This document shows positions 13,666-21,090 of a DNA stretch of 22,789 nt, piece by piece. The stretch's first letter is position 1. Each line of letters starts with the position of its first letter. Made by a program: the position numbers and the translations under genes. The stretch lies in the NCBI GenBank assembly GCA_937965795.1, contig CALCMD010000011.1, positions 1 through 22,789 of the forward strand, given 5' to 3'. Source of the DNA: an uncultured Lachnospiraceae bacterium. Lineage in GTDB: Bacteria; Bacillota; Clostridia; Lachnospirales; Lachnospiraceae. The notes beneath the pieces are model-generated. The model saw only the letters and a program-made list of their open reading frames with translations, had not been told where the DNA came from and ran no database searches.

Positions 13666-14757
13666 ATGGGACAGATATGCAAAAAATGCGGCGCGGCGCT
13701 GCCCGATGACGCAGTATTCTGCGGAAATTGCGGAACAGCCTGTCAACGGGATTCTTTTAGAGGAAGCGTGTGCAGGAGATGTGGGAAACCTCTGAACGGG
13801 GAAGAAAAGTTCTGCGGATCATGCGGAGAACCGGTATTTCCCGGTGGAAATGCCGGACAGCCGGGAAATTCACGGCAGCAGCCTGTTTACCAGGAAAAAG
13901 GGGATCATACGAAAGTGGTGGCTTTGATTGTCGGATGTGTGGCAGTCGCTATCATAGCGGCGGTTATTCTTTTTCTATTTAAGGACAGTTTGTTTGGAAA
14001 GGAGGCTGATACGGAACAGCCTGTGATTCAGACAGAAAATATGGAGAGGGAAAGCCTTGCGGAGAGTGAAGAGCCTGAGACGCCGGAAGAGACAGGCAGC
14101 GAAGAGATGGGCAGCGAAGAGATAGAGGCCGATCTTGATGCGGTCCGCAATAAGACCAACATTATTTCAGGAAAACTTTATTATACGGAAGATATGGATA
14201 TACCTCTTTTGGTCTTAAATGAACCGCTTTCCGTGTATGCAGAGAGCGCTTCCGGGGAACGGATATTTATGGAGGCGGTTTCGAATATTTATCTTGGCGA
14301 GCACCGGATTATTACCAGCGATGAACTGCTTTTATATGACAATGTAGAGGTGGATATTTCGGGAAGCATCCGGATAGATGATAACAAAGTAATCATTGAT
14401 GTGAAGAAAATTTACGGAGAGCCCAGGGAGGCGGAAACCGAGACAAAGGCAAAGACAGAAAACGGTGATTATATTTTGCCGGAGAGTAATTCCAGGCTTT
14501 TGACAGATGCAGATGTGGACGGACTGAGCCTGAAAGAAATCAATTATGCAAAAAACGAGATTTATGCCCGCCGGGGAAGGAAATTTGCCTCGAAAGAGCT
14601 AAGGGATTATTTTAACAGTAAGGACTGGTATGACGGGAGAATCGAGCCTGAAAAGTTTTCAGATAAAGTATTTAACAGGTACGAAAAGAAAAACTCTGAA
14701 TTTCTGGCGCAGAAGGAAGAAGCGCTGCAAAAGGGAGGGTATAAGCTGGATCAGTAG
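13666..14757 (+). CDS. Double zinc-ribbon, single-pass membrane protein with YARHG domain
   Basis: The 363-residue protein starts with two zinc ribbons, C5/C8/C19/C22 and C36/C39/C50/C53. A linker and one membrane helix (about 83-105) follow, then an acidic Glu/Thr/Ser-rich spacer (about 113-157) and a beta-rich region (160-250). It ends in a YARHG domain (about 280-350) with the hallmark NEIYARRGRKF. YARHG domains are typically extracellular and thought to act at the cell wall, so the ribbons would face the cytoplasm and the rest the exterior. The start is ATG 13666, with AAGGAGG at 13654-13660; an upstream frame from 13624 has no ribosome site. It could link a cytoplasmic state to the wall enzymes encoded downstream (inference). 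Confidence 0.85.
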   Translation: MGQICKKCGAALPDDAVFCGNCGTACQRDSFRGSVCRRCGKPLNGEEKFCGSCGEPVFPGGNAGQPGNSRQQPVYQEKGDHTKVVALIVGCVAVAIIAAVILFLFKDSLFGKEADTEQPVIQTENMERESLAESEEPETPEETGSEEMGSEEIEADLDAVRNKTNIISGKLYYTEDMDIPLLVLNEPLSVYAESASGERIFMEAVSNIYLGEHRIITSDELLLYDNVEVDISGSIRIDDNKVIIDVKKIYGEPREAETETKAKTENGDYILPESNSRLLTDADVDGLSLKEINYAKNEIYARRGRKFASKELRDYFNSKDWYDGRIEPEKFSDKVFNRYEKKNSEFLAQKEEALQKGGYKLDQ

Positions 14758-14792
14758 GGATATGAAACCGAAAGCAGCAAAAAGAGGACGAT

Positions 14793-15707
14793 ATGAAAAA
14801 TAAAATTGAAATTCTGGCTCTGCTTCTCAGCATTCTGTGTGTGTGCGTGACCGGGGCCGCATGTGCGATAAGCTTTGAGCAGATGGGAGAGACGAACCAA
14901 AGAATGATAGTTCTGGAATCTGAAATTCAGAACATAGAGCAAATGCAGGAGACAGCCGGACAGACGGAGGCGGAAACAGCCAGGCAGCAGACAGAAATGG
15001 AAACGGAAGTTCAAACGGAGACAGAGCAGCAGACGGAAACAGAGACGGAGCAAAAGCAGGAAAACGGTCTTACTGTGGCGATTGATCCGGGGCATCAGGG
15101 CTCATGGGTGGATATGAGTGCACAGGAACCAAGTGCGCCGGGCTCGGCGGTGATGAAGGCGAAAGCGACGACAGGTACGACAGGTTCCTTCACACAGATT
15201 CCGGAATATGAGCTGAACCTCGATATTTCATTAGCGCTGCGGGAAGAGTTGGAGAACAGAGGGTATCGGGTAGTAATGACCCGGACGGATCATGATACGG
15301 CAATCAGCAACGCAGAGCGTGCAGTAAAAGCATATGAAGAGGGAGGCGACATTTATGTGCGCATTCATGCCAACGGAAGCGAAGATTCCAGCGTGAGCGG
15401 CGCTCTTGGGATGACGCCTTCCTATGATAACGCATATGTGGGGCATCTGGCAGAAGAGAGCTACCGCCTGACAGACTGCATTCTCAGTGCGTATTGCCAG
15501 GAAACAGGGTTTTCTAATCTGGGAATTCAGTATCATGACGATATGACAGGGATTAACTGGAGCCAGATACCGGTTATGATTCTGGAAATGGGATTCATGA
15601 CAAATGAGTATGACGACATGGCGATGGCCGATGAAGCGATGCGGCGGAAAATGGTGACAGGCATTGCAAACGGCATTGATGCGTATTTTGGGAGACAGGC
15701 AGAGTGA
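14793..15707 (+). CDS. N-acetylmuramoyl-L-alanine amidase (Amidase_3), membrane-anchored
   Basis: The 304-residue enzyme has an N-terminal hydrophobic segment (about 7-27) that anchors or exports it, then a Gln/Glu/Thr-rich linker (about 45-91). The Amidase_3 domain covers 93-301. Zinc ligands and catalytic residues are visible: H101 in DPGHQG, E138 in EYELNLD, H192 in RIHAN, and the catalytic E265 in LEMGFMTN. The family cleaves the bond between N-acetylmuramic acid and L-alanine in peptidoglycan. The ribosome site is AGAGGA. The gene starts 35 bases after the YARHG gene and overlaps the next gene by 4 bases, so the operon is tightly coupled. Confidence 0.93.
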   Translation: MKNKIEILALLLSILCVCVTGAACAISFEQMGETNQRMIVLESEIQNIEQMQETAGQTEAETARQQTEMETEVQTETEQQTETETEQKQENGLTVAIDPGHQGSWVDMSAQEPSAPGSAVMKAKATTGTTGSFTQIPEYELNLDISLALREELENRGYRVVMTRTDHDTAISNAERAVKAYEEGGDIYVRIHANGSEDSSVSGALGMTPSYDNAYVGHLAEESYRLTDCILSAYCQETGFSNLGIQYHDDMTGINWSQIPVMILEMGFMTNEYDDMAMADEAMRRKMVTGIANGIDAYFGRQAE

Positions 15708-16756
15708 AGAAAAATAAGAAAAAGCATGAAAATATTCTGATTGCGGCAATCCTTTTTTGTGCCTGTGCAAGCATGGTTTTCAATGTACTGCTTGTGAAAA
15801 ACGCATTATCCTGCCGGCGGCTGCTGAAACAGGCAGAGGTACTGGCGCAGCGGGCTGATGCAGTAAAAGAAGCAGCCAAAGCTGTCCGGGGAGAAGAGAC
15901 AGAAGAAAGCGAAAGCCTGACGGAAGAGGCAGAGACAGCAGAAACCGAAGAGCTGCAAACATCGGCAGGGACGGAAACCGAAACAGAATCCTTACCGGAG
16001 CTGGAAAGCTTTCTGGAAGAAGCGGAGACTTTGGGAGAGAAATGGGCGGTCAGTGCGGTGGATTTGTCGGATGGGGCCGTTTATGGACATCACGAGCAGA
16101 TGCAGATGCAGTCAGCCAGTGTCATAAAAGTATTTATCATGGCAGCAGTTTATGACAGAGTGTGCTATCCGAAGGATACAGAATCTGCAATTTATGTGCA
16201 GGAGGAGTATGAAGGAGAGCTTAAAACACTGTTGACGAATATGATTACCGTCAGTGATAACGATGCGGCAAACCGTCTGGTGGAACTGCTGGGATATGGA
16301 AGCTTTGAGGAAGGGCAGAAAGTTGTCAATTCCTTTTGCCGGGAGAATGGGTTCGAGGGTACATCCCTCGGACGGCGTTTTCTGGAAGAGAACCCTGCGG
16401 ATGATAATTACACGACTTCGGAAGACTGCATGAAGTTTCTTTGGAAACTGTACAATGGAAGCTGCGTATGTGCCGAGGCATCAGAGAAGATGCTGGAGAT
16501 TCTGAAAAATCAAACCATGACAGAGAAAATCCCCTCCGGGCTTCCGGCAGGAACCATATGTGCAAACAAGACCGGGGAAATGCCACAGGGATACGGTCTT
16601 GGATGTATCGAAAATGACATTGCCATTGTTTATGGAGAGTACAAAGATTATATTCTGTGTGTGCTGTCGAATGATTTAGAAGGAAAGAACGAAGAAGCCA
16701 GGAAGCGGATTGCAGAGATTTCAGACTATTCCTATAAAATGTTTCAGAGCCCTTAG
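15704..16756 (+). CDS. Class A beta-lactamase-like serine hydrolase, membrane-anchored
   Basis: The 350-residue protein starts at GTG 15704, overlapping the amidase stop as GTGA. It has an N-terminal membrane helix (about 11-32), a Glu/Thr-rich acidic linker (about 63-108), and a beta-lactamase/penicillin-binding-type domain (about 112-345). Active-site motifs are complete: S139-V-I-K142 (SxxK), S184-D-N186 (SDN) and K289-T-G291 (KTG). The region before NYTTSEDC corresponds to the omega-loop area, with E228/E229 present, but the classic ExxLN is not clear. It may act on D-Ala peptides of the wall or hydrolyse beta-lactams. The operon context favours a wall function, and the sequence alone cannot decide. 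Confidence 0.88.
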   Translation: MKKNKKKHENILIAAILFCACASMVFNVLLVKNALSCRRLLKQAEVLAQRADAVKEAAKAVRGEETEESESLTEEAETAETEELQTSAGTETETESLPELESFLEEAETLGEKWAVSAVDLSDGAVYGHHEQMQMQSASVIKVFIMAAVYDRVCYPKDTESAIYVQEEYEGELKTLLTNMITVSDNDAANRLVELLGYGSFEEGQKVVNSFCRENGFEGTSLGRRFLEENPADDNYTTSEDCMKFLWKLYNGSCVCAEASEKMLEILKNQTMTEKIPSGLPAGTICANKTGEMPQGYGLGCIENDIAIVYGEYKDYILCVLSNDLEGKNEEARKRIAEISDYSYKMFQSP

Positions 16757-16793
16757 AAAGAATTCCACACGGACGTGGAGGTATTTAGGCAAA

Positions 16794-16821
16794 CAGACGA
16801 TTAGTCCGGACTAATTGTCTG
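16794..16821. terminator. Palindrome between two converging genes, possible bidirectional terminator
   Basis: Arms CAGACGATTAGTCC and GGACTAATTGTCTG form a 28-base palindrome with one mismatched pair; its inner 16 bases are perfect. It lies 38 bases after the serine hydrolase stop and contains the stop codon of the converging MerR-methyltransferase gene. There is no T tract on either strand, so termination is plausible but unproven. A protein-binding site is the alternative. Confidence 0.5.
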
Positions 16822-17992
16822 CACAGAATACTCCCGCATCCTTAGAAATAGAAAATCCCCCTGCCGTTCTCTTTTTTACAAAGGTGCGGAATTCCGTATA
16901 GCGGTCTAAGATATACTGATTCTGGTTGCCGTGGCAGGAGAGGATATAGGAAATCAGCGGTTCCGGTTCGGGAACCAGCAGGGAATCCTCATAGGAGAGC
17001 CAGGAGACTTTGGAGAAATAAGGCGTCAGGATTTCCCGCCCGTTTTCCCGTCCGAATTTTTCGTACAGCTTATCGGCGGAAAGAACGATGCGCTCGTCAA
17101 AATCCTGAACGAGCCGGTTCACTTCTTTCATATGGTCTTTTCCGTATGTGCTGCACAGGAATCTTCCGCCGGGCTTTAATACACGCCAGACTTCATGGCA
17201 TACCTGAGGAATATCTTCACAGTAGAAGAGCACATGGTTGGCAATCACCAGATCAAAGCTGTCTGCGGGATATGGGATATGGTGGCAGTCAAAGGAGTCG
17301 AAGGAAAAAAGAGAATCCTCAGCGCCGAGGGTACGTCTGGCGTCCCGAAGCATCCCGTCGGAAATATCGGACAGCGTGATATCTGCATCCACAGGTATTT
17401 GAGACAGGCTGCTTTTCCAGAGCGTTCCATCTCCGCAGCCGATCTCCAGAATCCGCATTCCGGGGCGGATTTGGCATTGGTCATAAATCCAGGGAAACCA
17501 GCCGTATGGGTTCGTGGAGTAACGTTTATGCAGATTGATGCGGGAGGAGATATTGGAAGCATCCTGGTACTGGTTTTTCAGGCTCTTCTCCATTCCGGTC
17601 AGATGAATCAGGTTCAGCATCTGGCTCCAGTCAATGGAGTGTTCGGAGCGGATAGCCGCAGAGGTGTCCTGAATCGCTTTTTCCACAAGCTGCATCTGTT
17701 CGATGCGGTCCTGCACCAGTTTTAACTGAACATTCAGTGCGTTCAGCATAAAATGATAATCGGTGTCGTCAATGGTCATTTCCCGAATATCATCCAAAGA
17801 AAAGCCCAGAAATTTGAGCAGAAGAATCTGCTGTAGCCTGGCAAAATCCTGATCCGTATAAAAACGCGCTCCGGATTCCGTGACCAGGGAAGGCTTTAAA
17901 ATGTCATGTTTATCATAGTAACGGATGGTACGCAGGGTGACATGCGCCATCCGGGCGAATTCACCGGAGGAGTAGTAGCCGTCTTTTTTCAT
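16811..17992 (-). CDS. MerR-family regulator fused to a SAM-dependent methyltransferase
   Basis: The 393-residue protein has an N-terminal MerR winged helix (about 6-75: SSGEFARMAHVTLRTIRYYD, then GARFYTDQDFARLQQI) and a dimerisation coiled coil (about 80-115). A linker leads to a class I methyltransferase domain (about 165-290). Motif I is ILEIGCGDGT (181-190), an acidic residue follows at D209, FDLVIANHVLFY (246-257) is motif IV, and VLKPGGRFLC (271-280) is typical of the Methyltransf_11/25 families. The start is ATG 17992 with AAAGGA further upstream. It lies 36 bases behind the ABC-F gene on the same strand. MerR C-termini normally sense an effector; here an enzyme domain occupies that place, so SAM or a methyl acceptor may be the signal (inference). 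Confidence 0.88.
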   Translation of the reverse strand: MKKDGYYSSGEFARMAHVTLRTIRYYDKHDILKPSLVTESGARFYTDQDFARLQQILLLKFLGFSLDDIREMTIDDTDYHFMLNALNVQLKLVQDRIEQMQLVEKAIQDTSAAIRSEHSIDWSQMLNLIHLTGMEKSLKNQYQDASNISSRINLHKRYSTNPYGWFPWIYDQCQIRPGMRILEIGCGDGTLWKSSLSQIPVDADITLSDISDGMLRDARRTLGAEDSLFSFDSFDCHHIPYPADSFDLVIANHVLFYCEDIPQVCHEVWRVLKPGGRFLCSTYGKDHMKEVNRLVQDFDERIVLSADKLYEKFGRENGREILTPYFSKVSWLSYEDSLLVPEPEPLISYILSCHGNQNQYILDRYTEFRTFVKKRTAGGFSISKDAGVFCADN

Positions 17993-18028
17993 TTCTTATC
18001 TTAGTCCTTTCGTAACTGTTCAGTACCT

Positions 18029-19579
18029 TTACAGTTTTAAAGACCATTCCTGGCAGTTCCATACTTTCGTGACAACATCCTGGTAAAATTCAGGCTCATG
18101 GCAGATCAGCAGGATGCTTCCTTTGTATTCCTGCAAAGCACGTTTCAGTTCCGCTTTTGCATCCACGTCCAGATGGTTGGTCGGCTCGTCCAGAAGCAGG
18201 ATATTTGTTTCGGTATTGAGGATTTTACACAGGCGCACCTTCGCCTGTTCTCCTCCGCTTAAGACCCGTACCTGGCTTTCGATGTGCTTAGTGGTAAGCC
18301 CGCATTTTGCCAGGGCGGAACGCACCTCAAACTGGGTATAGGACGGGAATACATTCCAGATTTCCTCGATGCAGGTAGCGCTGTTTCCGGCGTCCGCCTC
18401 CTGCTCGAAATATCCGATATACTGGTAATCGCCAAGACAGACGGAGCCGGAGAAAGGCTTTATCAGACCGAGAATACTCTTTAAAAGCGTTGTCTTTCCG
18501 ATCCCGTTCGCTCCGGTCAGGGCAATACGTTCTCCACGTTCCATACGAAGATTTAAAGGCTGCGTCAGTGGTTCTTCGTAACCAATGACCAGATCATTCG
18601 TTTCAAAAATAACTTTTCCGGAGGCACGGGCGGTTTTAAAATGAAATTCCGGCTTCGGCTTTTCTTTTGCAAGCTCGATGATGTCCATCTTATCCAGTTT
18701 TTTCTGTCTTGCCATTGCCATATTCCGGGTGGCGACCCTCGCCTTATTCCGGGCTACAAAGTCCTTCAAATCATGGATTTCCTGCTGCTGGCGGTTGTAG
18801 GCAGCTTCCAACTGCGCACGCTTCATGGCGCGGATTTCCTGGAATTTTTCATAATCGCCCGGATAGCGCTCCAGCTTCTGGTCCTCCATGCTGTAGATCA
18901 GATTGATGACGCTGTTCAGGAAAGGAATATCATGAGAAATGAGAATAAAGGCATTTTCATAATCGTTTAGATAACGCCTGAGCCATTCAATATGCTGTTC
19001 GTCCAGATAGTTGGTCGGTTCGTCCAGAAGCAGGATATCCGGCTTCTCCAGAAGTAACTTTCCCATCAGGACACGGGTGCGCTGCCCGCCGGAGAGGTCG
19101 GTGACGTCACGGTCAAGGCCGAGCTCGTCTAATCCCAGCGCATGGCCGATTTCTTCTACTTTGGCGTCAATCATATAGAAATCATGCTGCTCCAAAAGTT
19201 CCTGGTAAGTTCCGGTCTCTTCCAGAAGCTTTTCCATTTCTTCTGGTGACGCTTCGCCCATTTTTTCGTACATCCGGTTCATATCCGCTTCCATCTCAAA
19301 CAAAAACTGAAAGGCGGAGCGGAGCACATCCCCGATCGTCATGCCTTTTTCCAGAACGGAATGCTGGTCGAGATAGCCTGCGCGGACATTTTTCGCCCAT
19401 TCCACGGTTCCTTCGTCCGGCGTCAGTTTTCCGGTAATAATATTCAGAAAAGTGGATTTTCCTTCGCCGTTGGCGCCCACCAGACCGATGTGCTCACCCT
19501 TTAAAAGACGGAAGGAAACATTGTCAAAAATTGCTCTGTCACCAAACCCATGCGTCAGGTTCTTTACATTTAAAATCAT
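18029..19579 (-). CDS. ABC-F family ATPase
   Basis: The 516-residue soluble protein has two ABC domains and no membrane segments. The first has Walker A GANGEGKST (35-43), signature LSGGQRTRV and Walker B DILLLDEPTNYLD. The charged linker between domains (YEKFQEIRAMKRAQLEAAYN, then VATRNMAMARQKKLD) is the ABC-F hallmark that reaches into the ribosome. The second has GANGIGKTT, LSGGEQAKV and NILLLDEPTNHLD. ABC-F proteins act in translation, either resolving stalls or removing ribosome-targeting antibiotics; which role applies here is not visible. The start is ATG 19579 with AAAGGGGAA upstream. The longer frame to 19708 overlaps the SdpI-like gene and is rejected. Probably co-transcribed with the MerR-methyltransferase gene. 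Confidence 0.92.
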   Translation of the reverse strand: MILNVKNLTHGFGDRAIFDNVSFRLLKGEHIGLVGANGEGKSTFLNIITGKLTPDEGTVEWAKNVRAGYLDQHSVLEKGMTIGDVLRSAFQFLFEMEADMNRMYEKMGEASPEEMEKLLEETGTYQELLEQHDFYMIDAKVEEIGHALGLDELGLDRDVTDLSGGQRTRVLMGKLLLEKPDILLLDEPTNYLDEQHIEWLRRYLNDYENAFILISHDIPFLNSVINLIYSMEDQKLERYPGDYEKFQEIRAMKRAQLEAAYNRQQQEIHDLKDFVARNKARVATRNMAMARQKKLDKMDIIELAKEKPKPEFHFKTARASGKVIFETNDLVIGYEEPLTQPLNLRMERGERIALTGANGIGKTTLLKSILGLIKPFSGSVCLGDYQYIGYFEQEADAGNSATCIEEIWNVFPSYTQFEVRSALAKCGLTTKHIESQVRVLSGGEQAKVRLCKILNTETNILLLDEPTNHLDVDAKAELKRALQEYKGSILLICHEPEFYQDVVTKVWNCQEWSLKL

Positions 19580-19609
19580 AATCGTTCCCCTTTGTATTGA
19601 TCTGGTAAG

Positions 19610-19639
19610 ATTATACAGGATAAGCACAGGATTCGGCAA
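19610..19639 (-). promoter_or_regulatory. Promoter of the ABC-F gene
   Basis: Minus-strand TTGCCG (19634-19639) and a perfect TATAAT (19610-19615) are spaced 18 bases apart. The start would be about 25 bases before the ATG. It lies just past the SdpI-like stop, with no terminator visible between, so read-through is also possible. Confidence 0.6.
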
Positions 19640-19655
19640 CAGGAAGTTCGGGAGC

Positions 19656-20303
19656 TTACGCTTCTTTCCCTGTATTGTGACGTCTGTAATAAATATAGGT
19701 ATATACATAGGGTATCATAACGTATATCCCAAGAACCCCGAAAAGAATATAAGGATTATGCAAAAAAGACGTCATGACAATCACAATTCCAGCCAGAATC
19801 ATGCACCATCCGGCCATTCGGTTCGTCCGGTTCCAGTTTTCACTGTCGTTTAATGTCCAGGGCGTTTTTATGCCAAAGGAATAATTCTGCCGGACTTTCG
19901 GAAAATAGTTGCCGAGTGCGAGAAAGAGAATCCCTACAAAAAGAGTCACGATAAAACCGACGTCCAAAGGGATACCCAGGGCGATCGCATACGTGATAAA
20001 GCCCGTCAGGATTGAGGTCAGAGGGAAAATCCAAAACAGGATGCCAAAGGGTTTCCGTCCAATATTTTTTGCCTTCGGGTCTGCGGATGCAAGAAACAGG
20101 AGGAAAAGGTGCATGAGCACCAGAAGAGCAGGGATTCCAAAGACCGTAAAGCCCTTGCTGCTAAAGCCGTTTGGCCGGTTGTCAGCTCCAAAATGCGTCG
20201 CGATGAGGTCAGGGAGCCTTGTCCACAGGATACAGCCGGCAAACATTGGAATCAGAGTCATCAGGGAAGTGAAAAATATTAGTTTTTTCTTATGTTTCAG
20301 CAT
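19656..20303 (-). CDS. SdpI-family membrane protein (DUF1648)
   Basis: The 215-residue protein has about six membrane helices. An N-terminal DUF1648 unit shows the typical HFGADNRPNGFSSK loop, and the SdpI signature GNYFPKVRQNYSFGIKTPW follows. In Bacillus, SdpI gives immunity to the SdpC toxin and signals by holding the repressor SdpR at the membrane. Relatives are widespread without any sdpABC genes, as in this window, so immunity here is only a possibility. The start at 20303 is set by GAAAGGAGG, which lies inside the end of the repressor gene; the two genes overlap by 14 bases and are translationally coupled. Confidence 0.88.
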   Translation of the reverse strand: MLKHKKKLIFFTSLMTLIPMFAGCILWTRLPDLIATHFGADNRPNGFSSKGFTVFGIPALLVLMHLFLLFLASADPKAKNIGRKPFGILFWIFPLTSILTGFITYAIALGIPLDVGFIVTLFVGILFLALGNYFPKVRQNYSFGIKTPWTLNDSENWNRTNRMAGWCMILAGIVIVMTSFLHNPYILFGVLGIYVMIPYVYTYIYYRRHNTGKEA

Positions 20304-20565
20304 TGGAATTTCCTCCTTTCAGATCGGAGAGCCACAGCATAATTTCTTCCAGAACCGATGCGTTCAGCTCATAAAAAATATACTTTCCGTCCCGGTGATC
20401 TGTAATCAGGTCGGCTTCTTTCAGGATGGATAAATGCCGTGAGATTGCTGCGGCTGATATGGAAAAACATTCGGAAATTTGTCCGGCAGAGAGTTTGCCC
20501 TTTTTTAGCATATTCAGTATTTCCCTCCGCGTTGGGTCAGCAAGAGCACGGAGAGTATTCTGCAT
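20290..20565 (-). CDS. ArsR-family repressor (SdpR-like)
   Basis: The 91-residue winged-helix protein begins MQNTLRALADPTRREIL, the standard start of SdpR-like ArsR regulators. The recognition helix (SAGQISECFSISAAAISRHL) and beta wing (HRDGKYIFYEL) follow. It lacks the paired cysteines of metal-sensing ArsR members, so it is not an evident metal sensor. It is expected to repress its own operon with the SdpI-like gene. The start is uncertain: ATG 20565 fits the family, but the only ribosome site (GAAGGAG) is 16 bases away, while GTG 20580 is one base from it. The gene ends inside the SdpI-like start region. Confidence 0.88.
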   Translation of the reverse strand: MQNTLRALADPTRREILNMLKKGKLSAGQISECFSISAAAISRHLSILKEADLITDHRDGKYIFYELNASVLEEIMLWLSDLKGGNSNAET

Positions 20566-20617
20566 TCCCAGAAAAATCACGCTCCTTCATTTCATCATTT
20601 GGTAAATTGTTAAGAAG

Positions 20618-20646
20618 AGAATAAAACAGGATGGATTTTTTGTCAA
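20618..20646 (-). promoter_or_regulatory. Promoter of the SdpR/SdpI-like operon
   Basis: On the minus strand, a perfect TTGACA (20641-20646) is followed after 17 bases by TATTCT (20618-20623). An imperfect dyad (CAATTT-ACC-AAATGA) just downstream, at about 20595-20609, could be the repressor's site. The -35 lies back to back with that of the leuA promoter, 28 bases apart. Confidence 0.7.
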
Positions 20647-20674
20647 TAGAAGGGCAGGGAAATAAAAAAATCTC

Positions 20675-20704
20675 TTGACAGATAATCTGTCCGGATGTTA
20701 TTCT
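20675..20704 (+). promoter_or_regulatory. Promoter of the leuA T-box transcript
   Basis: TTGACA (20675-20680) and TATTCT (20699-20704) are spaced 18 bases apart. Transcription would begin near 20711, at the head of the T-box leader. Confidence 0.65.
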
Positions 20705-20710
20705 AATAGA

Positions 20711-21029
20711 AATTGGTAATAGGAAAATGCAAAGAAGAGGAATAGTACGGTTTATCCCGAATCCAGAAAGCTGCCGGGTGATGCGAGACAGCGGAGGGAG
20801 AACAGGAACTCGCCTCGGAGCGGCTGCCCCAAATTTTCAGGGATACTTGAAAAAAGTAGACGCAGACGGAATCCCCGCCGTTATCGGGGCAGGATATAAG
20901 GTTTTTTACCCGTATCTGATGAGTGTATGAAGAAATTCATAAAATAGAGTGGTACCGCGTAAGGCAGATAACAGGTCTTTCGTCTCTATCCGGCACGGAA
21001 TGTGCTGCGGAGATGAGAGGCTTTTTTAG
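20711..21029 (+). ncRNA. T-box riboswitch leader, probably leucine-specific
   Basis: The leader carries the T-box core AGAGTGGTACCGCG (20946-20959); its TGGT bulge can pair with the ACCA end of an uncharged tRNA having discriminator A, as in tRNA-Leu. Stem I shows AGAAAGC followed by GCTG...CAGC around GGGTGATGCGAGA (about 20765-20793). GGAACTCG places a CTC leucine codon at 20809-20811 as the likely specifier. A terminator stem (about 20970-21021) ends in TTTTTT (21022-21027). Uncharged tRNA-Leu would favour antitermination and leuA expression. The specifier is assigned from position and gene context, not from a folded model. Confidence 0.9.
20970..21027 (+). terminator. Terminator arm of the T-box leader
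   Basis: The CCGGCAC...GTGCTGCGG core, with flanking CT-rich and GA-rich arms, forms an imperfect hairpin followed by six T. Formation is mutually exclusive with the T-box antiterminator. Confidence 0.75.
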
Positions 21030-21090
21030 TTGTATAAATTTCCCATTACTTAGCTGAAACTGAAAACATTATTGGAAAAGGAGAATGATT

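Noticed and set aside
19656..20565. Full Sdp toxin-immunity locus
   Set aside because: Only SdpR-like and SdpI-like genes are present. No sdpABC-type toxin genes lie in the window.
20727..20930. 67-codon open frame before leuA
   Set aside because: It lies within the T-box leader, whose conserved RNA motifs explain the sequence.
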